From the NCBI GenBank assembly GCA_017452785.1, contig JAFTLT010000014.1, positions 1-61,574 of the forward strand: a DNA stretch of 61,574 nt. The letters run 5' to 3'. The position numbers were made by a program, and so were the translations under genes. The DNA comes from Clostridia bacterium. Lineage in GTDB: Bacteria; Bacillota; Clostridia; Oscillospirales; Acutalibacteraceae. How positions within the stretch are numbered: position 1 is the stretch's first letter; every line of letters starts with the position of its first letter. A model generated the notes under the pieces. That model worked only from the letters and a program-made list of their open reading frames with translations, was not told the DNA's origin and made no database searches. Positions 52,018 through 61,338 of this stretch are shown here, in pieces.

Positions 52018-53850
52018 ATGAAAAAACTATTTGTTTTAATTTCACTTATTGCCGTTGCAGTAATTGCCTGCGTGTCTTTCAGCGTGAGTGCAGACGACGG
52101 AACAGTTGTAATTGACAATGTTGTTTATGAACTCACAACTCAGAAGTACGGCAAGTATGATTACGGTGAACATTATGCTGTTACGGATTTTTTCTATGAA
52201 GAGTCTCTTGCAGACACAACAACCAAGATTAATATAGTTGATGAAATCGGCGGCATTGAGGTTAAAGTTATTCATACTAATCTTCCTGAAACAGGTGGAG
52301 ACTCGGAGCCTTCTCCTGAATATGACTATAGTTTTCCCATTGTAAAAAATATAGTTATTCCCGGAACTGTAAAATATATAGGTTATTATTCTTTTAGTTT
52401 TTTCCCGAACGTTGAAAAACTATATCTTCCGGCAGAACTTGAGGGAATAGGAACAGGTGCTTTTTGCCTTATGAAGTCACTCAGGAGCATAACGATACCG
52501 CAGGGAGTTACTTATATATCTGACCGCACTTTTTACGGTTGTGAAAGTCTTAAAAAAGTTAAAATTGCAGGAAATATTCTTGGCATAGGTGAATTTGCAT
52601 TTGGGAATTGCAAAAATCTGACTTCACTGAACTTTCCGAATTCAATTAAGGAGTTCGGTGAGGGAGCTTTTTACAACACTGCTTTGAAAAAAATAATCAT
52701 CCCTGAAAATGTAAAACTTCACACAGACGGCGGTGGCATAACACAAGGCTGTAGTAAACTTGAAAAAATAGTTTTTGAAGATACAAGCAGTGATAAAGCC
52801 AAATATTTAGAATTAATGTGCTTAGACAGAACACCCGCTGTAAAAGGCTTATATATAAAAACCATTCCTACAGAAAGCCTTTTATTTGGAAAGAGCGATT
52901 TGGATAATCTTCCAAATCTCGAAAAAATCTATTTTGCCGGCTCAGAAGAAAAGTGGAATGTGTTGACATCAGATACAATGAGAAAAGAGCTTGAACTCAG
53001 AGGAATTGAGGTTGAGTTTTACTACAGACACAGCCACAGCTTTAAGCAAAGCGGAAAAGCCACCTGTAAAAACGGCGGCACATATACCTACACCTGTGAA
53101 TGCGGTGACAGCTATAAGCAAAGTGTCAGCAAAGCTCAGGTTAAGCACAAATACGGTGCATGGAAGGTGACTAAGAAAGCAACCTACACCGCAACAGGCA
53201 CAAAGCAGAGAACCTGCTCAGTCTGCAGCAAAACAGAAAAGAAAACCTATTATATGCTTAAGCTTGGAGTAGTCAGTGAAATAAGATGTGAGAGCTTTCT
53301 TGATAAAATCACTCTGTCATGGGATGCATCAAGAGGTGCAACAGGCTACAGAGTATATAGAAGAGAATATAAAGACGGCAGATTAGGTGAATATGTCAAG
53401 CTTGCATCTATAAAGGGAAAGACAACATATACGATTAAGAATCTTGAAAAAGGAACGGAGTATTACTTTGCTGTTCAGCCTTATAATAAAGACAGCAAGG
53501 GCAATGTTGTCTTCTCAGAAAAAACAATAGTTGTCACACAAACTCTTGCAACTGCTCCGAAAAATCTTGTGGGTGTATCTGAGGAAGCCGGCAACGTTAA
53601 TCTCACTTGGGAGTCCAGCGGAAACAGTGTTACTTATATTGTAAAAGTCAGTGACTCAAAAGAAGATGCTGCCATGGGCAAATATTACGTCTCATACCAT
53701 GCCGGTATAGAAGAAACCGATATAATAACACATCTTCTAAGCGGGCATACCTATTACTTCTGGGTAAGCATTGATGATTTTAGCAGCCGTAATTTTGACA
53801 CCGTTGACGGAATAAAAACAAGCAACATAGTGGAAGTAACGGTAAAATAA
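52018..53850 (+). CDS. Secreted leucine-rich repeat (BspA-type) protein with Fn3 domains
   Basis: A 610-residue exported protein with AAGGATGATA before the ATG. Residues 1-25 are a signal peptide (FSVSADD). Residues ~110-260 hold BspA/LRR_5 repeats of the form SLRSITIPQGVTYISDRTFYGC and SLKKVKIAGNILGIGEFAFG. A Cys/His-rich repeat segment (~335-410: CECGDSYKQS, RTCSVCSKTEKK) is followed by two Fn3 domains (~420-510, KITLSWDASRGATGYRVYRR; ~515-610). No cell-wall anchor is present. Probably a secreted or surface adhesin/binding protein; it is monocistronic. Confidence 0.85.
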   Translation: MKKLFVLISLIAVAVIACVSFSVSADDGTVVIDNVVYELTTQKYGKYDYGEHYAVTDFFYEESLADTTTKINIVDEIGGIEVKVIHTNLPETGGDSEPSPEYDYSFPIVKNIVIPGTVKYIGYYSFSFFPNVEKLYLPAELEGIGTGAFCLMKSLRSITIPQGVTYISDRTFYGCESLKKVKIAGNILGIGEFAFGNCKNLTSLNFPNSIKEFGEGAFYNTALKKIIIPENVKLHTDGGGITQGCSKLEKIVFEDTSSDKAKYLELMCLDRTPAVKGLYIKTIPTESLLFGKSDLDNLPNLEKIYFAGSEEKWNVLTSDTMRKELELRGIEVEFYYRHSHSFKQSGKATCKNGGTYTYTCECGDSYKQSVSKAQVKHKYGAWKVTKKATYTATGTKQRTCSVCSKTEKKTYYMLKLGVVSEIRCESFLDKITLSWDASRGATGYRVYRREYKDGRLGEYVKLASIKGKTTYTIKNLEKGTEYYFAVQPYNKDSKGNVVFSEKTIVVTQTLATAPKNLVGVSEEAGNVNLTWESSGNSVTYIVKVSDSKEDAAMGKYYVSYHAGIEETDIITHLLSGHTYYFWVSIDDFSSRNFDTVDGIKTSNIVEVTVK

Positions 53851-54122
53851 ACCATTCTCATGCAACATCCTGACAGCATCCACTTTCTCGGCGGATAAAA
53901 ACTTGCCCAATGCACCAACCCTACACGGATAAAATGCCGACCGCAGGTCCCGCAATTATTCATTATTCATCATTCATTAAAAAAGGCGGCGGGAATTTCC
54001 TGCCGCTTTTGCTCCCCCTGCGTACAAAAATTATTAAATTTCACTTCACACAGCTTTCACCCTTGAAATTATATGGAAAATTATGTATAATTAAAGCCTA
54101 ATAACAAGGAAGGGTGTTTATT
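53851..54122. terminator. Terminator and repeat block after the LRR gene
   Basis: GCGGCGGGAA pairs with TCCTGCCGC at ~53986-54006, followed by TTTTGCT, as a terminator. Before it, ATGCCGACCGCAGGTCCCGC (~53935) and ATTATTCATTATTCATCATT are parts of the dispersed repeat family also at 28430. The hydrolase start signals occupy the end. Confidence 0.55.
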
Positions 54123-55076
54123 ATGACATATCAGCTTAAAATCGCTTTAATAATTCTCGGTGCGGTAGCAGGTCTGCTTCTTCTTGCCTATGTTGCTCTT
54201 GGCTTTGTTTTCTTTTTTATTGCACTTGGCAGCAAAAGGCGTGAAGACGAAACGGTACCCTGCAAAAACTCACTTTTTGAAAGAAATGCAGACAACGCTA
54301 ATCTGAAAACAGGCTATAGATGGTATGACAGCACATACAAGCAGGAAGTAACTATCAAAAACCGCAAGGGCGTCACCCTTCACGGCATGGAATTCCGTAA
54401 CCCGGAAAACACCAATGTGTGGGTTGTCGTTCTTCACGGCTGGACTAATGTTAAGCGTGAGGTTTCATCCTATGCTATGGAGCACTATAAAAGAGGCTTC
54501 AATGTGCTTATCCCCGACCTCAGAGGCCACGGCAACAGTGAAAGCAAATTTGTTTCAATGGGCTGGCTTGACAGACTCGATGTTGTCGACTGGACAAAGA
54601 GCATCGCAAAAGAAAATCCCAAGGCCAAAATTATTATCCACGGCGTTTCAATGGGCGGTGCCACAACTATGATGACCACAGGCGAAAAGCTGCCTGAAAA
54701 TGTTATTATGGCAATTGAAGACTGCGGCTTCATGGGTGTCAAAGAAATTTTCACAGACCAATGCATAAGAAAATATCACCTGCCGCCAAAGCTCGTTATG
54801 CCTCAGGCATCACTTGTGTGCAAGCTCATAAACGGCTTCTTCTTCGGTGAAGCTTCTTGCGTAAAGCAGTTGAAAAAATCAAAAACTCCCACACTGTTTT
54901 TACACGGTGATAAAGACGATTTCGTTTTACTCGAAAACCTTGAGCCCGTTTATAAAGCATGTGCCGCCGAAAAAGAAAAATACATAATCAAAGGCGCAGA
55001 GCATGCAGTTTCCTCCCATTGGTTCCATGAGGAATACTGGCAGGTTGTCAATGATTTTGTCGACAGACACCTGTAA
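54123..55076 (+). CDS. Alpha/beta hydrolase with N-terminal membrane anchor
   Basis: A 317-residue protein. The ATG at 54123 follows AAGGAAGGG; a GTG 9 bases upstream is less likely. Residues ~5-35 form a hydrophobic N-terminal anchor. The hydrolase domain has VWVVVLHGWTNVKREV (oxyanion HG), LIPDLRGHGNSESK, the nucleophile GVSMGGAT (Ser in GxSxG), the acid in LFLHGDKDDFVL and His in IIKGAEHAVS. Substrate unknown; similar proteins are esterases or peptidase-like hydrolases. It has no linked neighbours. Confidence 0.88.
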   Translation: MTYQLKIALIILGAVAGLLLLAYVALGFVFFFIALGSKRREDETVPCKNSLFERNADNANLKTGYRWYDSTYKQEVTIKNRKGVTLHGMEFRNPENTNVWVVVLHGWTNVKREVSSYAMEHYKRGFNVLIPDLRGHGNSESKFVSMGWLDRLDVVDWTKSIAKENPKAKIIIHGVSMGGATTMMTTGEKLPENVIMAIEDCGFMGVKEIFTDQCIRKYHLPPKLVMPQASLVCKLINGFFFGEASCVKQLKKSKTPTLFLHGDKDDFVLLENLEPVYKACAAEKEKYIIKGAEHAVSSHWFHEEYWQVVNDFVDRHL

Positions 55077-55091
55077 TTTTGCGCAGAGCGC

Positions 55092-55380
55092 AAAATTAAG
55101 TGCAGAATGCAGAGTGCAGAATTGTGGTCGCAGATTTACTTTTCTGTGATAAGCAAGTCTTTACCCGCAAAAAAAGTAAAGATAAGATACCAACTATCTT
55201 GATTATAAGTGTTTAACAGGTCATTACCGTTTCGGTAGTGACCTGTTTTCATTTTATTAAGCTTGATACAGCTTCAGGTTTCTCAGCTTTTGCTCTGCGG
55301 GGATAAACTTACTGTTGGCAGGAAGTAAACCCACTACCACAACTCCTGACTCCTCATTCCTAACTTCTAATTTTCTGACT
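55092..55380. repeat. Copy 2 of the ~300-bp dispersed intergenic repeat
   Basis: Same block order as 7481-7790: GCAGAATGCAGAGTGCAGAA, GCAAAAAAAGTAAAGATAAG, a TACC AACT stretch, hairpin AACAGGTCATTACC/GGTAGTGACCTGTT, TTTTGCTCTGCGG, and CTCATTCCTAACTTCTAATT. The two copies differ by many substitutions, so the duplication is old or the element has moved repeatedly. Confidence 0.7.
55215..55252. terminator. Terminator AACAGGTCATTACC...
   Basis: Stem 55215-55228 with 55234-55247 (14 bp, one G-T pair), followed by TTCATTTT. Homologous to the hairpins at 7643 and 49083. Confidence 0.75.
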
Positions 55381-55458
55381 CCTGACTTTGTTTTCCGTCT
55401 GCATAAAACAAAACACAAGTGGAAATATAAAAAAGAACTATGAAGGCAGGTGACAGTT

Positions 55459-56886
55459 TTGAGAAAAAGCGGCATACTTCTGCCCGTGTTTTCACTCCAC
55501 GGCAATTACGGCATAGGTACACTTGGAAGTGCCGCCTATGAATTTATAGATTTTCTCAGCCAAAGCGGTCAGTACTATTGGCAGATATTGCCTCTTAACC
55601 CTACCTCTTATGGCAATAGCCCTTATCAGAGTCCCTCGGTTTTTGCATTTAATCCCTATTTTATAGATCCTGATTTTTTAGTGCGTGACGGCTTTTTAAA
55701 CAAAAGTGACATCGGATGTTTAAAAGAAGAAAACAGCGGCAGAATAGATTACGCAAGGCTATATAAAACAAGAATGTCTCTATTGAGAAAAGCAGCCGAA
55801 AAAGTCAGCAGCAGAGATTCCGATTATCTTTCTTTCATCGAGGAAAACAAATTCTGGCTAAGCGATTACGGTGCTTTTATGGCACTGAAGGAAGAAAACA
55901 ATATGCTGCCTCACTATAAGTGGACTAAAAAGATTACAGACACTGCAAGAGCTGGCAACATCGGAATTACTCACTGTAAAATTCAGTTTTTGTTTTCAAG
56001 ACAGTGGTTAGCCTTAAAAAAATATGCCAATGATAAAGGCGTTCATATTATAGGGGACTTGCCTATATATCCCTCACTTGACAGCAGCGATTTTTATTTC
56101 GGCAAAGAAAACTTCCTTGAAGGCGAAGTTGCTGCCTGTCCGCCCGACAGCTTCAGCCCTAACGGACAGCTTTGGGGCAACCCTATATATAACTGGCAAA
56201 AAATGGAGCAGGAAGGCTTTATCTGGTGGAAGGAAAGACTCCGTCAGGCAAAGCGGCTTTTTGACACAGTGAGAATAGACCATTTCAGGGGCATATACGA
56301 ATATTACAGTGTAAAGGAAAATGCCTCCACAGCTATAAACGGCAAATGGCATAAAGGCCCCGGAATGAGCTTTGTGGCAATGATAAAAGAGTCCTTTCCC
56401 GATCTTGAAATCATTGCCGAGGATTTAGGCTTTCTCACCGATGATGTCAGAGCCTTCTTTAAAGAAAGCGGCTTTGACGGCATGAAAATTCTGCAGTTTG
56501 CCTTTGGCGACGAAAACAGCGAATATCTTCCTCACAATTACACAAAAAATTCAGTTGCTTACACAGGAACCCACGATAACCCTACAGTTAAAGGGTGGCT
56601 ATGCACCTGCAACACAAAAGAGCTTTTGCACGCAATGGATTATCTCGGTGTTTCTTCAGTCAGCCGTTTATGTGACAGCTTTATCAGAGCGGTACTATCA
56701 AGTGTGTGCCGTGTGGCAATCATTCCCTTGCAGGATTGGCTCAGTCTTGGCTGCAGCGGAAGAATAAACACACCGGGTACTGTAGGAAAAAACTGGGAGT
56801 TCCGTATAAACGAAAGCTGTCTTACCCATAATCTTTCAGAAAAAATTCTTTATTATACAAAACTTTATAACAGAGCAAAGGAGTAA
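55459..56886 (+). CDS. malQ: 4-alpha-glucanotransferase (amylomaltase, GH77)
   Basis: A 475-residue enzyme that transfers glucan units between maltodextrins, releasing glucose. TTG at 55459 is preferred as start, 5-8 bases after GGCAGGTG; a GTG at 55450 overlaps that site. The GH77 motifs are present: GILLPVFSLHGNYGIGTLGS, WQILPLNPTSYGNSPYQSPS, DLPIYPSLDSSDF, the nucleophile Asp in VRIDHFRG, the acid/base Glu in IIAEDLGF, and YTGTHDNPT. It is the first gene of a maltodextrin operon; the binding protein starts 4 bases after its stop. Confidence 0.95.
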   Translation: MRKSGILLPVFSLHGNYGIGTLGSAAYEFIDFLSQSGQYYWQILPLNPTSYGNSPYQSPSVFAFNPYFIDPDFLVRDGFLNKSDIGCLKEENSGRIDYARLYKTRMSLLRKAAEKVSSRDSDYLSFIEENKFWLSDYGAFMALKEENNMLPHYKWTKKITDTARAGNIGITHCKIQFLFSRQWLALKKYANDKGVHIIGDLPIYPSLDSSDFYFGKENFLEGEVAACPPDSFSPNGQLWGNPIYNWQKMEQEGFIWWKERLRQAKRLFDTVRIDHFRGIYEYYSVKENASTAINGKWHKGPGMSFVAMIKESFPDLEIIAEDLGFLTDDVRAFFKESGFDGMKILQFAFGDENSEYLPHNYTKNSVAYTGTHDNPTVKGWLCTCNTKELLHAMDYLGVSSVSRLCDSFIRAVLSSVCRVAIIPLQDWLSLGCSGRINTPGTVGKNWEFRINESCLTHNLSEKILYYTKLYNRAKE

Positions 56887-56890
56887 TCTT

Positions 56891-58294
56891 ATGAAAAAAC
56901 TATTTTGTATTATTCTTGCATTGAGTCTTCTTTTCACCCTTGCTGCCTGCGGTGACAATGACGGCAACTATGATGCCACCAACGAAAACGGCACCTCAGC
57001 CCAGCAGCAATCACAAAACGGCACTCAAACGGGGGCAACAGAAATATATTTTCTCAACTTCAAGCCTGAGGTAGGCGAGATATACAAGGCAATAGCCGAT
57101 GATTACAAAAAAGAAACAGGCGTCACCGTCAAGGTCGTAACCGCTGCAAGTGACACATATGAACAGACTCTCACCTCAGAAATTGCGAAGAGTAATCCCC
57201 CGACAATCTTTCAGATAAACGGCCCCATCGGCTATGAAAGCTGGAAAAATTATTGTGCCGACTTAAAGGGCACTAAGCTCTATTCAATTCTCAGCGATAA
57301 GAGCATGGCAATTGCCTCTGACGGCGGCGTGTGGGGCATCCCTTATGTTGTTGAGGGCTACGGCATTATATATAACGAAGAAATAACCGACAAATATTTT
57401 GCACTGGAAACAAAGGCCACAGACTTTAAGTCTATGGATGAAATAAACTCTTTTGAAAAGCTGAAGGCACTTTGTGAGGATATGCAGAAAAATAAAGAAG
57501 CTCTCGGCATTGACGGTGTATTTGCCTCAACCTCATTTTCGCCGGGCAATCAGTGGCGCTGGAACACTCACCTTTTAAATGTACCCTTCCACTATGAGAT
57601 GGACGAAAATGACGAATATGAAAACAGCACTCTTGCAGGTCTTGCTGCAGATGAATTTTCATTTAATCACGCAATAAACTTCAGAAACATCTTCGATCTT
57701 TATCTCAATAATTCAGTGGCTGATAAAAAGCTCATCGGCTCAAAAAGTGTCAATGACTCAATGGCTGAGTTTGCTCTTGGCAAAGCAGCAATGGTGCAGA
57801 ACGGCTCATGGGCTTATGCTGAAATCAGTCAGGTTGACGGCAACAAGGTCAAAAGCGACAAGGTTAAGATGCTGCCCATTTACATGGGAATTGAGGGCGA
57901 AGAGGAGCAGGGTCTTTGCATAGGCACCGAAAACTATTTTGCAATTAACTCAAAGGTACCCGAAGACAAGCAGAAGGCATCAGCAGATTTCCTTTATTGG
58001 CTTTTCTCATCAGAGACAGGCAAACGCTATGTGAATGAGGAGCTCGGCTTTGTTACACCCTTCAGCACTATGAGTGATGCAAAGCTCGCTGACCCTCTTG
58101 CAAATGAGGTGCTTTATTGGTCAAATAAGGATGATATTGACTCAGTTCCCTGGGCATTTATTTCCTTCCCCGGCACAACCTTCAAGGACACTGTTGGCAA
58201 TGCACTCTTGGAATACGCTCAGGGTACCAAGCCTTGGGAAGAAACTGCAAAAGCCATTAAGCAGGCATGGCAGGATGCTAAAACAAAATATTAA
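56891..58294 (+). CDS. Carbohydrate ABC importer binding lipoprotein (maltodextrin-type)
   Basis: A 467-residue lipoprotein; the lipobox is LFTLAACGDN (Cys ~19), followed by a flexible Asn/Gln/Thr linker. The extracytoplasmic solute-binding protein family 1 pattern is present: IYFLNFKPEVGEIYKAIADD, TGVTVKVVTAASDTYEQTL, GVWGIPYVVEGYGIIYN, GKAAMVQNGSWAYAEI and ADFLYWLFSSETGKRYV. The ribosome site AAGGAG overlaps the end of malQ. The context (MalQ, permeases, MsmK-type ATPase) indicates maltose or maltodextrin uptake. Confidence 0.88.
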   Translation: MKKLFCIILALSLLFTLAACGDNDGNYDATNENGTSAQQQSQNGTQTGATEIYFLNFKPEVGEIYKAIADDYKKETGVTVKVVTAASDTYEQTLTSEIAKSNPPTIFQINGPIGYESWKNYCADLKGTKLYSILSDKSMAIASDGGVWGIPYVVEGYGIIYNEEITDKYFALETKATDFKSMDEINSFEKLKALCEDMQKNKEALGIDGVFASTSFSPGNQWRWNTHLLNVPFHYEMDENDEYENSTLAGLAADEFSFNHAINFRNIFDLYLNNSVADKKLIGSKSVNDSMAEFALGKAAMVQNGSWAYAEISQVDGNKVKSDKVKMLPIYMGIEGEEEQGLCIGTENYFAINSKVPEDKQKASADFLYWLFSSETGKRYVNEELGFVTPFSTMSDAKLADPLANEVLYWSNKDDIDSVPWAFISFPGTTFKDTVGNALLEYAQGTKPWEETAKAIKQAWQDAKTKY

Positions 58295-58330
58295 ACCTAT
58301 TATTCACAATAAAGAAAGGGCGAATATCAA

Positions 58331-59173
58331 ATGAGAAACAACCTGAAAAAGTATTATCCTATATTCGCCCTGCCCACAACGGCTGCATTTACTGTTGCCT
58401 TTCTCTTTCCCTTTGTGATGGGCCTTTATCTTTCCTTCACACGCTTCACAACAATAAGCGATGCTGAATTTACGGGGCTTTCCAATTATATAGAGGCCTT
58501 GACAAGCAAGGATTTTCTCAATGCACTCTGGTTCACACTTAAATTCACCTTTGTCAGTGTTATATCGGTTAACCTTATAGCCTTCAGCCTTGCAATGCTG
58601 CTGACAAGAAAGATAAAGGGCAGAAACTTTTTCCGCACCGTCTTTTTTATGCCTAACCTTATAGGCGGAATTGTGCTTGGCTATATCTGGCAGCTGATTA
58701 TAAACGGTGTGCTTGAAAGAATGGGTGTGACCATAACCTTCGACCCGAAATACGGCTTCTGGGGTCTTGTAGTGCTTATGAACTGGCAGATGATAGGCTA
58801 TATGATGATTATCTATATAGCAGGCATAGGTAATATTCCCTCTGACCTTATTGATGCGGCAAAGGTTGACGGCGCAAACAGCTTTGAGATACTGCGTCAT
58901 GTCATTATACCAATGGTTATGCCCTCAATCACTATCTGTCTTTTTCTGACAATAACAAACTCCTTCAAGCTCTTTGATGCCAACCTTGCCCTGACAGACG
59001 GTGCACCCTCACGGCAAACGGCTATGCTTGCCCTTGATATTTACAAAACCTTTTACGGCACTGTGGGCTCTCAGGGTATAGGGCAGGCTAAGGCAGTTAT
59101 CTTCTTCCTGCTTCTTGCGGCAGTGTCTCTCATACAGCTTAAATTCACACGTGAAAGGGAGGTTGAGGCATGA
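58331..59173 (+). CDS. Carbohydrate ABC importer permease, MalF-type
   Basis: A 280-residue protein with six hydrophobic segments, starting MRNNLKKYYPIFALPTTAAF. The cytoplasmic EAA loop that contacts the ATPase is LIDAAKVDGANSFEILRHVI (~175-195), followed by IPMVMPSITICLFLTITNSF. AAAGGGCG precedes the ATG. The stop overlaps the start of the next permease by 4 bases, so the two are translationally coupled and form the membrane heterodimer. Confidence 0.9.
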   Translation: MRNNLKKYYPIFALPTTAAFTVAFLFPFVMGLYLSFTRFTTISDAEFTGLSNYIEALTSKDFLNALWFTLKFTFVSVISVNLIAFSLAMLLTRKIKGRNFFRTVFFMPNLIGGIVLGYIWQLIINGVLERMGVTITFDPKYGFWGLVVLMNWQMIGYMMIIYIAGIGNIPSDLIDAAKVDGANSFEILRHVIIPMVMPSITICLFLTITNSFKLFDANLALTDGAPSRQTAMLALDIYKTFYGTVGSQGIGQAKAVIFFLLLAAVSLIQLKFTREREVEA

Positions 59174-59997
59174 AAAAGCACTACAGCAAAATTATATTCA
59201 TTCTGCTTCTTGCAGTGTGCGCCCTCTTCCTTTTCCCCGTTTTTATAGTGCTGATGAATTCCTTCAAAAGCAAGTTTTACATCAGTGCCGAGCCTTTTAA
59301 GCTGCCCACAGGCGAAACCTTTGCAGGACTTTCAAACTATATTGACGGTCTTGCAAAAACAGGCTTCTTCTCAGCCTTCATCACTTCTCTTTTCATTACT
59401 GTGTGCTCTGTGGGAGCTATAGTGCTGTTTACGTCTATGACTGCATGGTACATCACAAGAGTAAAAAACCGATTCACAAAGTTTACTTATTATGCCTTTG
59501 TTTTCTCTATGGTGGTGCCTTTTCAGATGGTAATGTTCACTATGGTTAAAACTGCCAATGTTTTAAACCTTGATAACCCTTGGGGCCTTATTGTAATTTA
59601 TCTCGGCTTCGGAGCAGGACTTAGCGTGTTTATGTTCAGCGGCTTTGTTAAGGGAATTCCCATTGAAATTGAAGAGGCGGCAATGATAGACGGCTGCGGA
59701 CCCATAAGAACATTTTTCCTTGTGGTTTTCCCCCTTATGAAGCCCACAACAATAACCGTTGCCATAATAAACACCATGTGGATATGGAACGACTATCTGC
59801 TGCCATATCTGGTCATAGGCAGTGACTACAAAACAATTCCCATCGCAATACAGTATCTCAGAGGCGGCTACGGCTCAATTGATATGGGTGCTATGATGGC
59901 AATGCTTGTGCTTTCCATTATACCTGTTGTCATATTTTATCTGCTTTGTCAGAAGCACATCATAAAAGGCGTTGTTGCAGGAGCAGTAAAAGGATAA
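59170..59997 (+). CDS. Carbohydrate ABC importer permease, MalG-type
   Basis: A 275-residue protein with six hydrophobic segments: FILLLAVCALFLFPVFIVLM first, then FKLPTGETFAGLSNYIDGLA in the outer loop. The EAA loop is EIEEAAMIDGCGPIRTFFLV (~170-190), then VFPLMKPTTITVAIINTMWI. Pairs with the preceding MalF-type permease. The operon is interrupted after this gene by a 234-base repeat-bearing spacer before the ATPase. Confidence 0.9.
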   Translation: MKKHYSKIIFILLLAVCALFLFPVFIVLMNSFKSKFYISAEPFKLPTGETFAGLSNYIDGLAKTGFFSAFITSLFITVCSVGAIVLFTSMTAWYITRVKNRFTKFTYYAFVFSMVVPFQMVMFTMVKTANVLNLDNPWGLIVIYLGFGAGLSVFMFSGFVKGIPIEIEEAAMIDGCGPIRTFFLVVFPLMKPTTITVAIINTMWIWNDYLLPYLVIGSDYKTIPIAIQYLRGGYGSIDMGAMMAMLVLSIIPVVIFYLLCQKHIIKGVVAGAVKG

Positions 59998-60231
59998 TTA
60001 GGAATGAAGAATTAGCAATTGTGGTTGCGGGTTACTAATTAATAACATTACAGGTTCTACCCGCATAGGCAGCACTCAGAAACAGCTTACTCCATCGATT
60101 ATAATGTATTGTTTTTATCGTGTTGGCTTGGCGGGTTCCGAAAAAAATAAAACGGATATTTTCGCAGCAAAGCAACCCGAAATTTCTAACTTCTCACTCC
60201 CAATTTCCAATTCAATTTCGGAGGTTTTTCT
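59998..60231. repeat. Spacer with dispersed repeat blocks inside the maltodextrin operon
   Basis: Contains GAATGAAGAATTAGCAATTG, TGGTTGCGGGTTACTAATT, ACCCGCATAGGCAGCACTC and CTTCTCACTCCCAATTTCCA-type stretches that resemble blocks at 28130-28250 and at the ends of the 7481/55092 repeats. The position between permease and ATPase genes makes it a likely insertion. Function not known. Confidence 0.55.
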
Positions 60232-61338
60232 ATGTCTTCCATTACATTAAAGGGTGTTTCTAAAATATTTGAAGACGGCTACAGAGCAGTGGACAGCTTT
60301 TCTCTTGAAATACCTGACAAAGAGTTTCTTGTGCTTGTGGGGCCTTCAGGCTGCGGCAAGAGTACAACACTTCGCATGATAGCAGGTCTTGAAACAGCAA
60401 GTGAGGGTGAAATATATATCGGAGACAGACTCGTCAACAATGTTCAGCCTAAAGACAGGGATATTGCCATGGTTTTTCAGTCTTATGCCCTTTATCCTGA
60501 TAAGACTGTCTATAAAAACATAGCCTTCTCACTTGAAAGGCGAAAGGTGCCAAAAAAGGAAATTGAGTCAAGAGTGCACGAGGCAGCAAAAATACTGCAC
60601 ATTGAGCATCTTCTCACAAGAAAGCCGAAGGCTCTTTCAGGCGGTCAGCGTCAGAGAGTTGCCCTTGGCAGAGCTATTGTGAGAAACCCGGCGGTCTTCC
60701 TATTTGATGAGCCACTGTCTAACCTTGACGCTAAGCTTCGCACACAGATGCGAACAGAAATTTCACTTCTTCACAAGCGCCTTGGCACAACATTTATTTA
60801 TGTGACCCATGACCAGACAGAAGCCATGACAATGGGCGACAAAATTGTGGTTATGGATGGCGGTGTTGTGCAGCAGGCAGACACACCCGAAAATCTTTAC
60901 AACAACCCCGAAAATGCCTTTGTTGCCTCATTTATAGGCTCACCAAGCATGAATTTTCTTGAGGGTACTATTGAAAAAGGCAAGACATCCCTGCTTGCCC
61001 TCATAGGCAGCGATGCCGTACCCACAAAAAAAGACAGCCCTGCGCTCAGAGCAAGGCAGGGACAAAATATAAAAGTAGGCGTGCGCCCTGAAGACATATC
61101 TCTTGAAGGCACTACAGCTCCCCTTAAGGGTACACTCAAAGTGCAGGAAAACTTAGGCAGCGAAGCCTATATCTATATTGAGTACCGTGGCACTCTGCTG
61201 ACTGCAAAGGTACCTCACATAAGTGACAAACAATCAGGCGACGAAATCACTTTTTATATAAACGGGGATAAGATGCACTTTTTCGATGTGGACACGGGAG
61301 TGAATTTAGTCAGAAGTGAAGATCCTCAGTCCTTTTAA
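60232..61338 (+). CDS. MsmK/UgpC-type sugar ABC transporter ATPase
   Basis: A 368-residue ATPase with GGAGGTTTTT before the ATG. Walker A GPSGCGKST (~37-45), Q-loop AMVFQSYALYP, signature LSGGQRQRVALGRAI, Walker B VFLFDEPLSNLD, and His in YVTHDQTEAMT. A C-terminal OB/TOBE domain (~240-365, GVRPEDISLEG) is typical of MsmK, which can serve several sugar importers. It follows the permease genes on the same strand and is inferred to power them. Confidence 0.92.
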   Translation: MSSITLKGVSKIFEDGYRAVDSFSLEIPDKEFLVLVGPSGCGKSTTLRMIAGLETASEGEIYIGDRLVNNVQPKDRDIAMVFQSYALYPDKTVYKNIAFSLERRKVPKKEIESRVHEAAKILHIEHLLTRKPKALSGGQRQRVALGRAIVRNPAVFLFDEPLSNLDAKLRTQMRTEISLLHKRLGTTFIYVTHDQTEAMTMGDKIVVMDGGVVQQADTPENLYNNPENAFVASFIGSPSMNFLEGTIEKGKTSLLALIGSDAVPTKKDSPALRARQGQNIKVGVRPEDISLEGTTAPLKGTLKVQENLGSEAYIYIEYRGTLLTAKVPHISDKQSGDEITFYINGDKMHFFDVDTGVNLVRSEDPQSF